Below are positions 24,001 through 38,400 of a stretch of 64,000 nucleotides of DNA, in pieces. Position numbers and translations under genes: made by a program. Position 1 is the stretch's first letter. Each line of letters begins with the position of its first letter. The notes below the pieces were generated by a model. That model searched no databases and was not told where the DNA came from. It worked only from the letters and a program-made list of their open reading frames with translations. The stretch covers positions 91,914,749 to 91,978,748 of the forward strand of contig NC_092344.1 in assembly GCF_963676685.1 (NCBI RefSeq), written 5' to 3'. The stretch is from Mytilus edulis (Eukaryota; Mollusca; Bivalvia; Mytilida; Mytilidae).

Positions 24001-24299
24001 GTTACGTATGCAGTGTATAAAAGATTATCACTCAGTGAGGATATATAAATACCAATACACTTTTCCTCTCTTGTACTATATTTTGACTGTGATTGTTTTT
24101 ATTAAATCATCATTAAAAATATAAGGGTCATTGGAATTTATATTCCTTTTAAACAGACATTAGAAAAAAAAATAGTGCTACATAAAAGAATACAATGTCA
24201 AGAGTTGTCATTAATGTTATTTCTCAATGATAATCAGCAAATTTGAGGTTCGGTTTATTAAATAAAACCCAATAAATCCAATAAAGACTTTGACCATAC

Positions 24300-24530
24300 T
24301 TTACCAATATATGGAATGGACAGGTTTCCTAATTCTAAAGTGCTCAACTTTTTTCAGCAAATTGTCGGCATACCTATGGGAACACACTGCGTGTCTCTCC
24401 TTGCTCATTTTCATATGAGTCGGTGTTCCTTCAGACTTTGTCAAAAACGAAAAGATCAAAGAACCCAGATCATTAAATTAAACATTCAATACTCTTTTCA
24501 TCAACAATCCACCCTTTTTTGATTTGGTTC
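24300..24530 (+). pseudogene. reverse-transcriptase fragment
   Basis: A 68-codon frame contains QIVGIPMGTHC, which resembles the G-I-P-M-G motif (RT domain 4) of retroelement reverse transcriptases common in bivalves. The rest of the RT, including the catalytic aspartates, is absent or frameshifted. It is a decayed piece. I cannot say whether it is Penelope-like or another RT class. Confidence 0.5.
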
Positions 24531-24924
24531 GTTTAATTTATTCCGGCTGCAGAAGTATAAACTTAAGAAACATTAGACATGACTTACAACACCCCATTTC
24601 TTCTAACTCAAATTTGACATCAGCAGTCATCCCATTACCAGAATTTATGACGTTTTTAATTTGAAATTATCAATTTCCCCTTCCTCAGGAGCAATACATA
24701 TGCTCCACAGTTTGCATATGGGATATACATTTCCCAACACATACGGTTATGAAAAGCTTACTCTGACTTAATAAACGTCACCAGTGTCCGAGTAGAAAAT
24801 GGGTGAACAAAGGATTTAAAAAAAAAAGTTAATCGGAAGATACTAACACCTTGTTTATTAATATTTCGTTGCAACTTCATGATAACTTCTATGAAACCAG
24901 ATTTAATCCACCATTTTCTACATA

Positions 24925-25080
24925 AGGAAATGCCTGTACCAAGTCAGGAATATATCAGTTGTTTTCCATTCGTTTTATGTGTTTGATCATTTGCTTTTGC
25001 CATTTGATAAGGGACTATCCGTTTTGAATTTTCATTGGAGTTCGTTATTTTTTGTTATTTTACTTTATTTGGTTGACTGT
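24925..25080 (+). repeat. interspersed repeat family R4
   Basis: Contains accaagtcaggaatat and cttttgccatttgataaggg, matching the copies at 9.1-9.4 kb. Confidence 0.55.
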
Positions 25081-25279
25081 AGGAATCTCTGTTTCACAGA
25101 TGACGATGTATATTACTGTCGTAATAACATAAACGGTATCAACTTTTCTGCACTGAATCGTAAAGATGAGCCCGTCCGCTGTTCGTCGAATTTGATCTAC
25201 CGAATCACAGGCTGTGTACTTACACGAGCAACACGATGGATGGAGCAGGATCTGCCTACTCTTCCAAGTAACCTGAGAT

Positions 25280-25372
25280 CACATCCGGTTGGTTTATTCG
25301 AGTGTCTCTAATGAGTCTTTTGTAGACAAAACTGGCGTCTTACATACTAAATTTTAATCCTGGTGCATGTTT
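25280..25372 (+). repeat. decayed hammerhead-retrozyme monomer
   Basis: The core is changed (CTAATGAGTC) and GAAA is lost (GACAAAACTGG). Only the family outline remains. Confidence 0.6.
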
Positions 25373-26421
25373 ATATGATGAGATTATTTCATGTTTAAAT
25401 ATTATGAAAAATTTTAAATGGTGAAACAATAATTTATCGATCCAGCTAAAACATTTTCACGTCAACTTACTTACATAGATTGATTTGTTTGAAGTAAAAA
25501 CAATGTTGTGGAATACATTTAATTGAAAGTTGTAATATACAGTTTTATATATTTTCAAACATCGAACATAAAAGTTTTTATAGTTTTGTAGATAAGAACG
25601 AAAATTCACACATTTATTGGAAAATACAAAATAACTCAATTAGAAATACTTAAGAATTGAGATAATTCAAAAGAATGTAACCCTTTTTTGTACATTTTTC
25701 AAATGCGATTTCATCTCGGTGTGTCAAATTTGTTTGTCGTTCTTACGTTGAAATTGTATACAACAAAGAAGGCATTGCAAGCTGTTGTTTTGTCGATTTA
25801 ATTCGTTTCTCCTTGAAGCTGGCATATTGTGTTAGAGTATTGTATCAACTTGCTTATTGCAATGAAGGGTTTGTCATCGTTGAAATATTGGAAGGATATT
25901 AAGCAGAAGTGTGCTACTACTTTGAAATGTGGGCCTCCCTTAGTATTATGATAAATGATATCATTTGTGTATCAAACCGAGATATGCTGTTTTCAATTTA
26001 AAGGTTTCAAAAATGTGGAAACATACATAACCTGTAACATACCCTGTTAAATGAAACCGGAAAGCTCCAAACAGCAGCTTAAATACAGCAAGGAGTAAAA
26101 TAAAGGTAACAGAAAGGTTTGATTGTGATTGCTGTATCTATGTGCAGTACATAAATTCAGTGTTGAAGTGAATTGAATTAAAATAATATTTGGTTGTAAT
26201 ATACAAACAAAAAGGATCAAAGATATTTACACTAACTTTATTATTCATAAATACGATTTTATTCATATAGTGTCTGGTACAGACACTCGTTTAAGAGAAA
26301 TTTCATACCAATTGTGCAAGAAGCGCACACTACACTTTATAAGTGTTTATTAATCTTGAACTTGAACTTTAAGTTCTGTGGCAACTTGGAGCTAACGTTA
26401 TTTCACAGTTTTGCAAAGTTA
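25373..26421. other. gene-free interval between CAP gene 3 and the CERKL-like gene
   Basis: AT-rich DNA with no supported coding exon. It presumably includes the 3' UTR of the minus-strand CERKL-like gene just left of 26422. Confidence 0.5.
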
Positions 26422-29400
26422 TTAGGTTTTGACATTACTTGAAATATCATCCTCTTCTTTCGTGCCAAAAAGTTTAATAATGTTTCTATGCAACCTGAAA
26501 AAGAAACGTTTACTTGTGTTATGATGATACTATACAACATGAGACTGCAACGCTAATATTGCCCCCAAACAGGTTATAATATCATCTGAGACCATATAAA
26601 TTCACTTAATGTCCTTTTAAGTTAAGGTCAAAATCATGATATACGTTCCTTGTTTATTTTTTGACCTGTTTTAGTGGTCTTGTGTTTTTAGTTTTTTATG
26701 TTGTGTTTTTCCCAGGCATAGATTACTTTAGCCGTATATTTGTCACAACTTTTCGGAATTTGGGTCCTCAATACTCAAATTTATCCTGGTTTCGTTTTCT
26801 AAATATTTTGATATGAGCGTCACTGATGAGTCTTAGGTAGACGAAACGCGCAACTGGTGTATTAATTTATAAGCCTGGTACCTTTGAAAACTATTGTAAA
26901 CTGTTGTTTTCCTTTGCTCATTTTTTCAATTTTTTGCCATTGCATTGTCAGTTTGTTTTTACTAATGAGGAAATACTAAGGCTTTTCTACCTCAGGAATA
27001 GATTACCTTAGCTGTATTTGGCAAAACTTTTAGGAATTTTGGTCCTCAATGCTCTTTACGTTCGTACTTTATTTGGCCTTTTTAACTCTTTTGGATTCGA
27101 ACGTCACTGATGAGTTTTTTTGTAGACAAAACGCTCGTCTGGCGTAAAACAAAATTAAATCCTGGTATATATGATGATTTAATATATCCCTTTCATATTA
27201 TTCAATCTTTTTTTATAGGAAATGTGATATTTCAATAAATAAAACCAAAAATATGTTGAGGGAGTCAAAGTGTTAAACATACGTGAAAGATTTCATTATA
27301 AGTAAAGTTTAGGCATATAATAATGGTATTACCTGACATCAAATTCAGAAGACTTCAATAAAAGTGAATCACCATCATAGTTAATGTAGTATTTACTACG
27401 ATGTCTTGAATCCCCTGTGTCAAATATTCGTACTTTGTATCCTCTTCCTCTAAGCGCATGGACAAAATCGAATTTAAACTGAAAAATACGTGCAAGATAC
27501 ATCTATAATACTAAAATAACGAGGTCCAATTTGTCAGCCGTCATGGGGTAAAAACGACAAATCAAAGAATTCAATTTTATATATAGCCAATATAGGACAA
27601 TGGTGTTGATTAAAAATTACACCACTCCAGACCCTTTTGTTTTCCACATAATTAATATTGCCAATAATAAACAAGTTCCGGGTCGAATCCGATACCGATA
27701 CCAATAATATATTCACCTGTTACCTATTACCTTATTTGTACGTTCCGCATCTGACAGGCGCACCACCAGACGGTGTATTTCGGATTTTGCTATATACACG
27801 GGTCATAATCACAGGGTTGACACTACTTAATTCAATCAATGTCAAATTGTTCCCTAGTGTAGTATTTTAATCAGTAAGAATTTTTAAGATGACAATACGA
27901 ATACTAAAAATCAGGACTTAAAATAAGGCGTATAGGTACAGTTTTCAATTTGTTAGCGGGCATGACGTAAAACAGCGAATCAAAGAATTCAACTTTATTT
28001 ATAACTAATATAGGACATTGCTGTTGATTAAAAAATATTCCATTCCAGGACCTTTTGTTTTCCAAATAATTATTATTACCAATAATTGATAAGTTCCAGG
28101 TCGACGTGTTCAAACAGACTGATTTTAAAAGCAGAGAAAACTGTGCATCTTATAATCGGCATGACTTTATCAGATGACAATCCCAATACAAAAATAAGGC
28201 TTACGCATATTAATATACTTTAATTCAGTCACAGACCCGAGATATCACGGGTGTGTTCTAGTATTTACTAAGAATATGCAATATATAAGGGTCATACAAT
28301 TTTGATTAACACGAATCATATGTTGACTTTTTTATTTTTACGAAAAGTCGTGAAAAACGCGCTTACTCCATATGAAATACTACGCATATACGGACGTGCT
28401 GACAGATAAGCTGAAAACGGTTTGGAATAATTAGTTATCAAAGGTACCAGGCTTTTAATTTAATACTATTTAGAAGCATTCATCCGTTGTTGCAGAGGAA
28501 AATGCATTAAACTAATTTGTAGATTTTAAACCTGTCTGCTGCTCCAAAATTGCATATAAATCAATTCCTGACTTCGTCTTGTTGGAACCATAGACACGAT
28601 ATAATACCAGAAAAAAATGCATGTACTCATTTTGTGTATTGGAGGACTACCCCATATCCCTTGTTTTTCTGTTAAAATCAAACACTATCAATCATCAGAA
28701 CAGGTGAAGAACAACTGCCATATTTTTGTCTTGGTACGTGCATTTCCATAAGAAAAATATGGATAAACCTGGTTTTGAAGCTAGCTGAACCTACCGCTTT
28801 TATTACAACTTTGAAAGTCATCCATTCAACTACAAACAGGGTATACTTACACAATATGCGACTCTTTCGTTCACTTTCAATAAATGTTTTAAATGATCAC
28901 CGAATGAGCATTCTTTGACACAATGCGCTGTTATTTTAGAGTCACCAAAGACTGGATGACATTGGTCGCTGATATCCGTTAACGTTGGAATCCATGTATC
29001 GATACTGTATACACGGTCTCGAATCACATAGTTTTCTGAAACAAAACAAAATGTCTATGTTAGTACTATCAATGGTTGCTATAATATACTTTACTTTTCT
29101 ACATTGGTTAGAGGTATATGGGAAGGGTTGAGATCTCACAAACATGTTTAACCCCGCCGCATTTATGCGCCTGTCCCAAGTCAGGAGCCTCTGGCCTTTG
29201 TTAGTCTTGTATTATTTTAATTTTAGTTTCTTGTGTACAATTTGGAAATTAGTATGGCGTTCATTATCACTGGACTAGTATATATTTGTTTAGTGGCCAG
29301 CAGAAGGACGCCTCCGGGTGCGGGAATTTCTCGCTACATTGAAGACCTGTTGGTGACCCTCTGCTGTTGTTTTTTATTTGGTCGGGTTGTTGTCTCTTTG

Positions 29401-32400
29401 ACACATTCCCCATTTCCATTCTCAATTTTATTTAATTTACAACTAAAGGAAATTCTGCTTAGATATTCTACTATGATTGTTATTGATGCTCTCTTTGCCA
29501 ATGTCAACACTCGTGTACCTTCACGCAACACTCATTCTACCCCTATTAAATAACATGATCCATATAACCACGTGTTTATATCATCATGAATAATGTGATC
29601 TATTTCAATAACGGATAGTAAAATAGTCAAGAGAAATTCATGCATACACATCATTCTTGATATTATAAATCTCAAACTCCAATATCAGGTCGAGGCGTTA
29701 GCCGAGTGTGATATGAGGTCGAAGGGTAATATCAAAACTTTAATGGAAAATGATATGTCAATATTCACTATACACACATATAACAAATGTATATGATGTG
29801 AAACTAAATTTTAACCGCAAACCTGGCTCCCAATTTCCAATTCTAAATTGTACATGTAGCTCAGAATCCGGATTATGACAGTCAACTGTCAATTTTTTTC
29901 AAGAGTTAACATTAACAAAAGAATATTTTTTTTCAGTGTAAATTTATATTCTATTATATTGTGTTTTGCCTTAATTCTACACATTGTATTGCCTAGAATA
30001 ATCCTGCATCCCTTTATTAATATAATTACCTTTATCATCATCAGGTAAAAAGTCTGAGATATTATCACTAGATTCCTGGTCAGAATAAAGTCCGTTTGCG
30101 ATGTGTGTATTTCTTCCGCGGTTTGGGGAATTTGGATAAACTTTACCTACACGTGCATTCGTTCGTAACAGGTTGTTCTGGCCAGAGTAAGTCCTTTTAA
30201 TACTTCCATTAACGTGTAATGAACTTTGAACAAAGTTTATTGGCTTATTATTTATGTCTGATACAGTATTTTTGTGTTTGTACGACACTCTCACTTCATG
30301 ATTCGAGGCAATTCTGTTGGACGCTTTAAATACGCTATTTCTTCTAGTCTGTGAGGTAGCGGACACGTTAGAAAACACGCTCCTTTTTAAAGAGACTCTT
30401 CCTCTTTCAATGGCATGAAATTTTGAATTTTCATAAATGTCTAAAGATTTACTTCGGTTTATAACTAAATGCTGCTTCTGTTTTCTAACAGATGATTTTC
30501 CCATTCGAACATCATAAGATTTTGTCCTTGTTACAATCCTGTTTGATTTTTTGATAAAGGATTCATTGTCTTTCTTCAACAGACTAACTTCTACATCATA
30601 CATTTTTCGGGTAAGCAAGGCTTTCAGAGGAGCAACTACAAAACATATAGCATGATACTTGTAGAACATTTTCAAATGTACATACAAAATGTCTATTATA
30701 TATTTCAATATATGAAATTGTGAACGAAAAAGATAATATTATCCATCTAAATTGCATTTATTAATAAAATAATGCATATCTGAATTATTTTCACCTCTCC
30801 AAATTCTTTAGAGCATGTATGTTCAGTTTCGACTCTTGTTTATTACTTGCAAAAGATTGGTATATAGTTTGTACGCTTATTCGAAAACGAAGAATGCATG
30901 AATATGCTTTGTTTGTTTTCTTATGTTTTGTCTTGTAGAAGAGTTGTCAAATGACCGCTATAAGGTAAAGGTGATCATCTGTAAATCACTTCAAAATATA
31001 CAAAATTACTAGTTCACGGGATCTATACATTTTTGTCAGTTGTTAGTAATCCGTATTTTCTGTGATGCTATGTTTATATACTTACTCGAGTAACGTCTTG
31101 GTCCCATCCATCTTGTTTTTTCGCAGTCCCTTACCATACGTCCACACAGTCCAAATCCCAATATTAAACAGGCGTAAACAGACAGTACCCCGCCCTGATA
31201 TACTCCTGCTACGTTTGTACGCGTCACATCGCCTGAATATAAAAACACTATAGCAATTACATCGAGTCACAAGAGAAAAAAGAAATGTTCAAAAGTACAC
31301 AAATTATATATTGCAAAACAAAATATGAAAGGAAAAACAATAAATTAAAATAGAGAATGGAAATGGGGAATGTATCAAAGAGACAACAACCCGGCAAAAT
31401 AGCAGACAACAGCCGAAGGCCAACAATGAATTATCTTTTATTATATAACACACCAATATCATGAGCATTTCAGAATTATTTTGATTTATTGTTGATTTTA
31501 ATGTCACTTCCAGAACAGTTGGCATTATCATGGCGGTTAGTTGTGTTGCCCAAGATAGCCAAATACCAAGAGAGAACCACCGACCTTCGAAAGGAAAACT
31601 TGAAATTCTAGTCAATTAAGATTGATTGCAGTATACAGAAACTTGTCGAAGCGTTGTTTGAGCTCGCAACTAAAGTTGACTGGCTAGTGATGGCTGTAGA
31701 TGAATCACTTGGACCATTGGGCCGCTAAGGCACACTTAGATCTAACGTTTGAAATAATGTATAGACACCCGTCTATTGTTTGAAACGTTACATTGTCGTT
31801 GGATTGTTGTCTCATTATAAACCCGACCTCTATGTTTATTTATATAAGACCTTAATTATATTTTGTTCAGTTTAGAATAAAATGCTAAATTAAAAGTAAA
31901 CTGTGAGCCAAAGTAAAACAATTAAGTCCGAGTGAAATGTAATGAAATTGTACACAAAATAGTATTATAGTAATACTGGCGATAAATTACAAGAAAGTCA
32001 GAAATATATTTTAAAAAATCAGTTAATAAAAATAAATCAAAATCATTTCCAGTGGTCGAAATTTCTCGCCCTTTTTTTAGTCAGGCACTTGAAAAACCTA
32101 CCAATTGTATCAGTTATTAGTTAGCTTAGTCCACAATTTGCATATCAACAATTTGCCAATAGACAGTTATAAACAACATTTGATAAATCTAGTTTAAAAT
32201 TCGACATTTAGTATTGCAAATAACTAAATAATTCGCCGATGGACTTCGTTAAATTAATATCGGTTGACTCTTTTACAAGAAACTGTTTGCATTTACGTTA
32301 TGTTGCTTCTTTACGATGCAGTGTTATGCATGTAGTTTTAAGATTAGAATAATCAGTTACAATAAAACGAAAACCTAGGGTAAACACCGTTTTTTAAATT

Positions 32401-35400
32401 AACATGTTGTTGAAATATTATTTTGTTTTACAATTATCTTGTGTCAGTAGTAATAACCAACCTAAAATTATCCTTAAAACTGCAGTTTGCACGTCTTTAT
32501 TGCCATGTAAAAGCTCTAATAAAACATTTCCTGAACCAGCTGGTAACACTCCAAGTGGGATATTACATGGCTGCAGACGGCTGTTTGTGTCGTGGATATC
32601 AACATTATGTTCGGCTTGGTGTCGACGAAGAAGTCCATTTACACATTCAGAAAAGATCCCATCTCCACCAACAGTTACAATACTGAAATTGTAAAAACGT
32701 TAATATATTTTTCCATTTCTAAATTATTTATACTAGTTCCCTCAAACTTAGTACAATCTGTAAAAGTTTGTTCTTATCATTACCATTCAATTTCTTCATT
32801 TTTCCAATCCAATATATACAAATGTAGATTTATTTCATTATGTATATACTATACTCAGGACTGTAAGTTAAAATATCACTAGTCTAGTCTATAATGAAAT
32901 ATTAAAAAAAACCAAATGGAAGTATTAAATCGTAAAATTCGTTTGCTTAATATACACGTCTTTTGCTTTTTTGTTCAAGCTATTTGAACTTGATAAATAA
33001 TTTATCCTCAAAGTCACACTCTATATACATGACTAGAAGTCCTAGTAATGGACTTCTGACATAACTTAAAAGGAATACGTGCATGTTGATCTTACTTCGA
33101 CAATAGCTTAAATAATGTAAAAATATTTTCTTATCAGGTTTTTTTATAACTCGCTTCTGTGTTATTATCGTAAATATATTCTTCCATCTTAAAATTTTGT
33201 AAATTTTTTTATTAAACTCGCTGAAAGGAAAATTTTAAATTATTAAATGAAGAGTATTCAGATTTTTTACCTCTTATTTCGTAAAAATCATGTTAGAAAA
33301 ATGTTCGACCACGCAAAAGATAACTTAAAATACAACTAACTACATTTAAAACGATTATTGCTGTAAAAAAAATATTAAAATCACGATATAATTCAGATTT
33401 GTTTTAAACTACAATATATACAACTTCAATGAATATACTTTTAAAGTGTTATTTGTGTAGTTAAATTCTAAATATCCCTTATAATTAAAAATAAATGAAT
33501 GAATTGTTGTATATAAATATTAATCAATATGTTCTTTAAAACAATATCACAGAATACTGCCGATACACTGCTGAAGCGATTAAAATGGTGGTTTTTTTAA
33601 GGACACGCGTTCTTTAAATACATATGTCTGAAGAAAAAAAAATTAGTAACATGTCCATCAACCATATAAAACAATTTTAGTGATGGTTGATATGTTTTGT
33701 AACTAATCTTCTTTTTATATCATGGTCATTCTCCTGTCGAAAAGAAAAACATTGCTCATTTAGAAAACAAATTATTTTATTACAGTTTTATGTACAATTT
33801 TACTGAAGCATTAAATCACACGACCTACGGACATATTTTTAATGGAGGCGAAAAAGTTAATAAAGGATATAAAAGTAATTATCGCATACCTACCCGTCTA
33901 TACTACTCAGATCGTAGTTGTCTAGGATTTCCAGCGCTTGACCACGTCTGTTTGTTACTATAAAATTATATACAGCAATGATTATTATATGACGAAGCAG
34001 ACATTATAACTGACCAATACTAATACTAATCAGGACAAGTTATTTGAAAACAACCACATGACGAATCGCAGTAATTAAAGAACTGTTTAATACTGCTAAT
34101 CTTTATTTTCTTAAAGCAATGTGTGGGGTAAAGTCAAAAGAAATGTTTTGTTATTTCAGACTAACTTAAAAATATAATAACATGTTTATGCGAACAGTAA
34201 CATATTTCAAGGTAACGAGATAAAATACCTGATGACAATACCATAAAAGTCCAGTATACTTGTACAGTCTATGGGGATATTGCATGAATATTTATTAAAA
34301 TTTTCCAGAGTAGATTTTTATATTATACGAGCTTTCTATTGCAATATATTCTACCAAAGATAATATTCACATATTTAAATATGTATGAATTAACACTTTT
34401 ATTGTAATGCAAATCTATAAAAACTTTTTTTTTTCTCACTGATGACGTCCAGAATTTTAAGTTGTATCACGTCTACAGCAATTACCTTGGATTAATATAC
34501 CTCAGCATGTATTTTCTTTTTTAAATAAAAAAGATAAATGAATAAATTTACTATTTCAAATTTACCAAAATTGTCTGAAGAAACAAGTTAACGGTTAATA
34601 GTTTCAAAAACTTTTTTCCCGTAAACATACTATTTACTTGTAAGAGGTGGTGTCGAGGAAGAATACACTTTTTAACATCCGTCAAATATTTGCCACTGGA
34701 CGTTCATAAACCAACAATCAACAAATCAAACGAGGGGGAATATTAACTTTCTTTTGTCTGAATGGTCAGAACATAGGTGAATTACTAGTATACAAAAAGT
34801 ACGGGAAATGTTTGCTTGCAGCAAAAATTTTTGAAACTATCAACCCGTAATTGATTTGCTAATCTGACAATGGCAAGTTTATAGTCCCTCAACTATATCC
34901 CTCTGCTTCGATATTGCATGTTACTTTTTCTTTATGTTCTGTGGGAAATATTACGTTGCTTTTATATAAATGTACATACCTATCACACTGCATTCTATTC
35001 CACAAAGTTTGCAAATAGGTGCCATCTGTTGTCGGTAAATTTTTAATCCCTTCTTCCTACCACTGATGGGATTGATAAAAACGAGAAGCTTTCTTGGACG
35101 AGAGAAACCTAAAATAATAAAAATAAGGAAGTTTGAAATATGAATTGTGTTTAAATTGAATGAAAAGGAAACACAACAGCAAAATATAACCAAATAACAC
35201 ATCCAATAAAGTTGAGAATTGAAATGGGGAATATATCAAAGAGACAACAACCCGACTAAAAAGAGGAAAACAGCCGAAGGCCATCAATGGGTCTTCAATA
35301 CAGCGAGAAAATCCCGCACGCGGAGCCGGGCTTCAGCTAGATCCTAAGAAAATGTGTACTAGTTAAGTAAAATGGACGTCACACTACACTCAAAAACATA

Positions 35401-38400
35401 CACTTGAACTAAGATTAAAGAGCATACAAGACTAAAAAAATCCAGAGGCTCCTGACTTGGGACAGGGGAAAAATGCGGCGGGGTTAAAGTATACTTTTTT
35501 TTTTGTAAAAATGAATTATAATAAAGAAATTTCAAAGAAATTATGTTGATGACAAAACTCTTAGAAAATCTAAGCTGGTTCTTAAATGAATGCTTACTTC
35601 GATTTAGTTGTAAAACTGAAAAAATCTTTAAGAATGTTGCTTTTTTAGTTTATTAGAGTGTCTGAAAGATGCTTTATTGATTTTCAAGCACAAAGTAATG
35701 TTTTCTCTGAAAGTTAATGACGTCTTTATCTAAATCCATTGGATGCCAGATATATACTGAATGATATCTTAGTCCGAGATAAATAATGTTTCAGATCTGT
35801 TAGTTGTTATTGGCATTAAACTAGCTGTTACTAAGAGCGACGTCTTTCATATCAGTGCTTTGTGTCTTTTTTGGTTGTGAGGGATGTATAAATACCCTTT
35901 GCTTTTGTTATATGTTTCTTCTGATTTATATCGATCTATTTTTAAACAAATAAAATATTTTAATTAAACAAAAAAGTTACCCTTTTTTATCATAATTGAT
36001 TAAATACATATTTTTCTCATTCATATGACTTCGCTTACATATCCTACAAGGATGAATATGATAAATGAATGAACAAGTTGAGTTCAACAAGAACACTTGT
36101 ACTAGTAACCTTTTCAAACTCAAGGTATTTTCCGGGAAAAAAAATACTGTACATTTATTATAAAATATAATGGAAAAAAAATACACTAGGCTATCATTGA
36201 TGTAAAATGTCAATGCTCATAGTGTTGACACTAGAGTCAAGAGATTAGTTATTTTATTGTTTATCTATAAAAAGGGGATTTTTTTCACTTTTTTATCTTC
36301 GGACAAAGAAGAGTTTACATTAAAGTATTATAACCATACTTATACATCTGTGGGCAAAAAAATGGCACGTTATCGTTAAACTAAGGGAAAATGTTCTAAT
36401 AGACGAGAGTCCAACACTCTGTAATGAATGATTCCAAAGTCAGGAGCCTGTAGTTATGTGGTTGTCGTTCAATTCTGTAATATTGTTTTACGTAAATTGT
36501 TTTGTTATAAAATAGGCCGTTAGTTGTTTTCATATATTTCATGGTTGGACCGTTTTTTTACCCGACAATATACGGTTTGGGGCTTTTGTCATTGTCGACT
36601 ACCGTATGATTGCCTAAGCCCATTGCTTTGAACTTTGTTGGACATTTGTCTCAATGGCAATTATACCAAGTCAGTAATATGGCAGTTATTATCAAAAAGT
36701 TCGTTTTTATGTTTGTTGGCGTTCGTTTTTGTTGCACTTCAGTGTTTCAGTTGTTCCGTTGTTATCCCCTTATAGTTGATGTGATCCCTCGATTTTAGTT
36801 TGTAACCCGGATTTGTTTTCTCTCAATAGATTTATGTCTTTTGAACAGTAAAATCCAATTGTTGTTTTAACTTATGCCATATCTCCATGCTTAAAGATTA
36901 ATGTAGCCATATTTAGCACAACTTTTTTTGGAATTTTAGGTCCTCAATGCTCTTCAACTTTGTACTTGTTTAGCTTTATAACTATTTTGATCTGAGCGTG
37001 ACTGATGAGTCTTATGAGACGAACCGCGCGTCTGGCGTATTAAATTAGTATGAAATTCAAAACAGTGTAGCTGTGGCCATTGATTGACCCATCAAAATCA
37101 TCCATTGACTGGGACAATTTACGTGAACGTTTGTCTGTAACAACCACTGTTCATGACGTACCTACGATAGACATTTAAACTGTGGGGTCAACAAAGGTTT
37201 CTTAACGCCTTTAATTATAAAATAATTCGAAAAATTAATCAGGAATAACCTTTGTGTTTTGATTTATATAATTGATATAAATCAAAATATCGTGTTATTT
37301 CTGATTAATTTTTCGAATTACTTTATTTAGGTGTTGAGAACCTTTGGTGACCCCATAGTTTAAGTGTCTTTAAAAAGTACATAGTGAGCATTGGTCGTTA
37401 CATACAAACGTTCACCTGAATTGTCCCAGTCAATGAATGATTTTAATGTGTCAATCAATGGCCACAGCTACACTGTTTTGAATTTCATACTATAATCCTG
37501 GTACCTTTGATAACAATTAACATGAAAGTTATCAATTTAGGAGAGTCGGAAATAAGACCAGTTGGAACGCTTGTACCAAATCATTACCCACCATGTACTA
37601 ATGCTTTGTAATAAGCCATACCTTGAATGACGTCATCCATCAGAATATGAAAATATGTTGCCTCAGATGCGCCCGCTCTAAATCTAATACTTTCCATTTT
37701 CAACAGTCTGTGAAGTTCGTGTTTTATATAGTGTATCTCAACTATGAGTTCGTCTGACGTACCATCAACCTCCTTTACTACAAGAATGTCCTTAAGTGAG
37801 ATTTTAAAATCTGTAATAAAGTGTTCTGAAGAATTAATGAATTTATAAATCCAGTTTATTATTTAATATGTATATGAAACACCAAATGACGTGTGCAAGG
37901 AGCATATAGAACAAGTTGTTGCAATATCAAACATAATAGATAATTATAATAATACGTCAAAGTTTTGAAAAGGGAGAAAACTGGTGTTCATCTTTCAAAG
38001 CAGGGACTTTCTATTAATATACTTAGTATAGAAAGTCCCTGTTCAAAGTTACAATTATTTTAAGATTTTAAATTTTCGGTGGGAATGGATTGGCTCTGGA
38101 TTTTTTATAATTTGGGAACGACATGAATATTGGGCTGCATGATAAAAATACAACTCAAGAATTGAGTTTAATCACTTGAATATATAGTTCCGTTTTGTTT
38201 TGAATGACATATAATTTGACATGCTTATATCAAAAACAGACAACATACTGTCAATGTTCAACTTTTTCAAGTGAAATCATCTTCATGTTGGTCAGAAATG
38301 AGGTCTATGGCACATAAGTGCTAATGGATATTTAATTGTCGTGTATGACGTTTATAAAAGTCTTTCAAGGAGTTAAACGAATGTGTCGCATAGGAATAAT

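Noticed and set aside
27670-27700. tRNA-like B box (gggtcgaatcc)
   Set aside because: No matching A box or cloverleaf could be formed around it.
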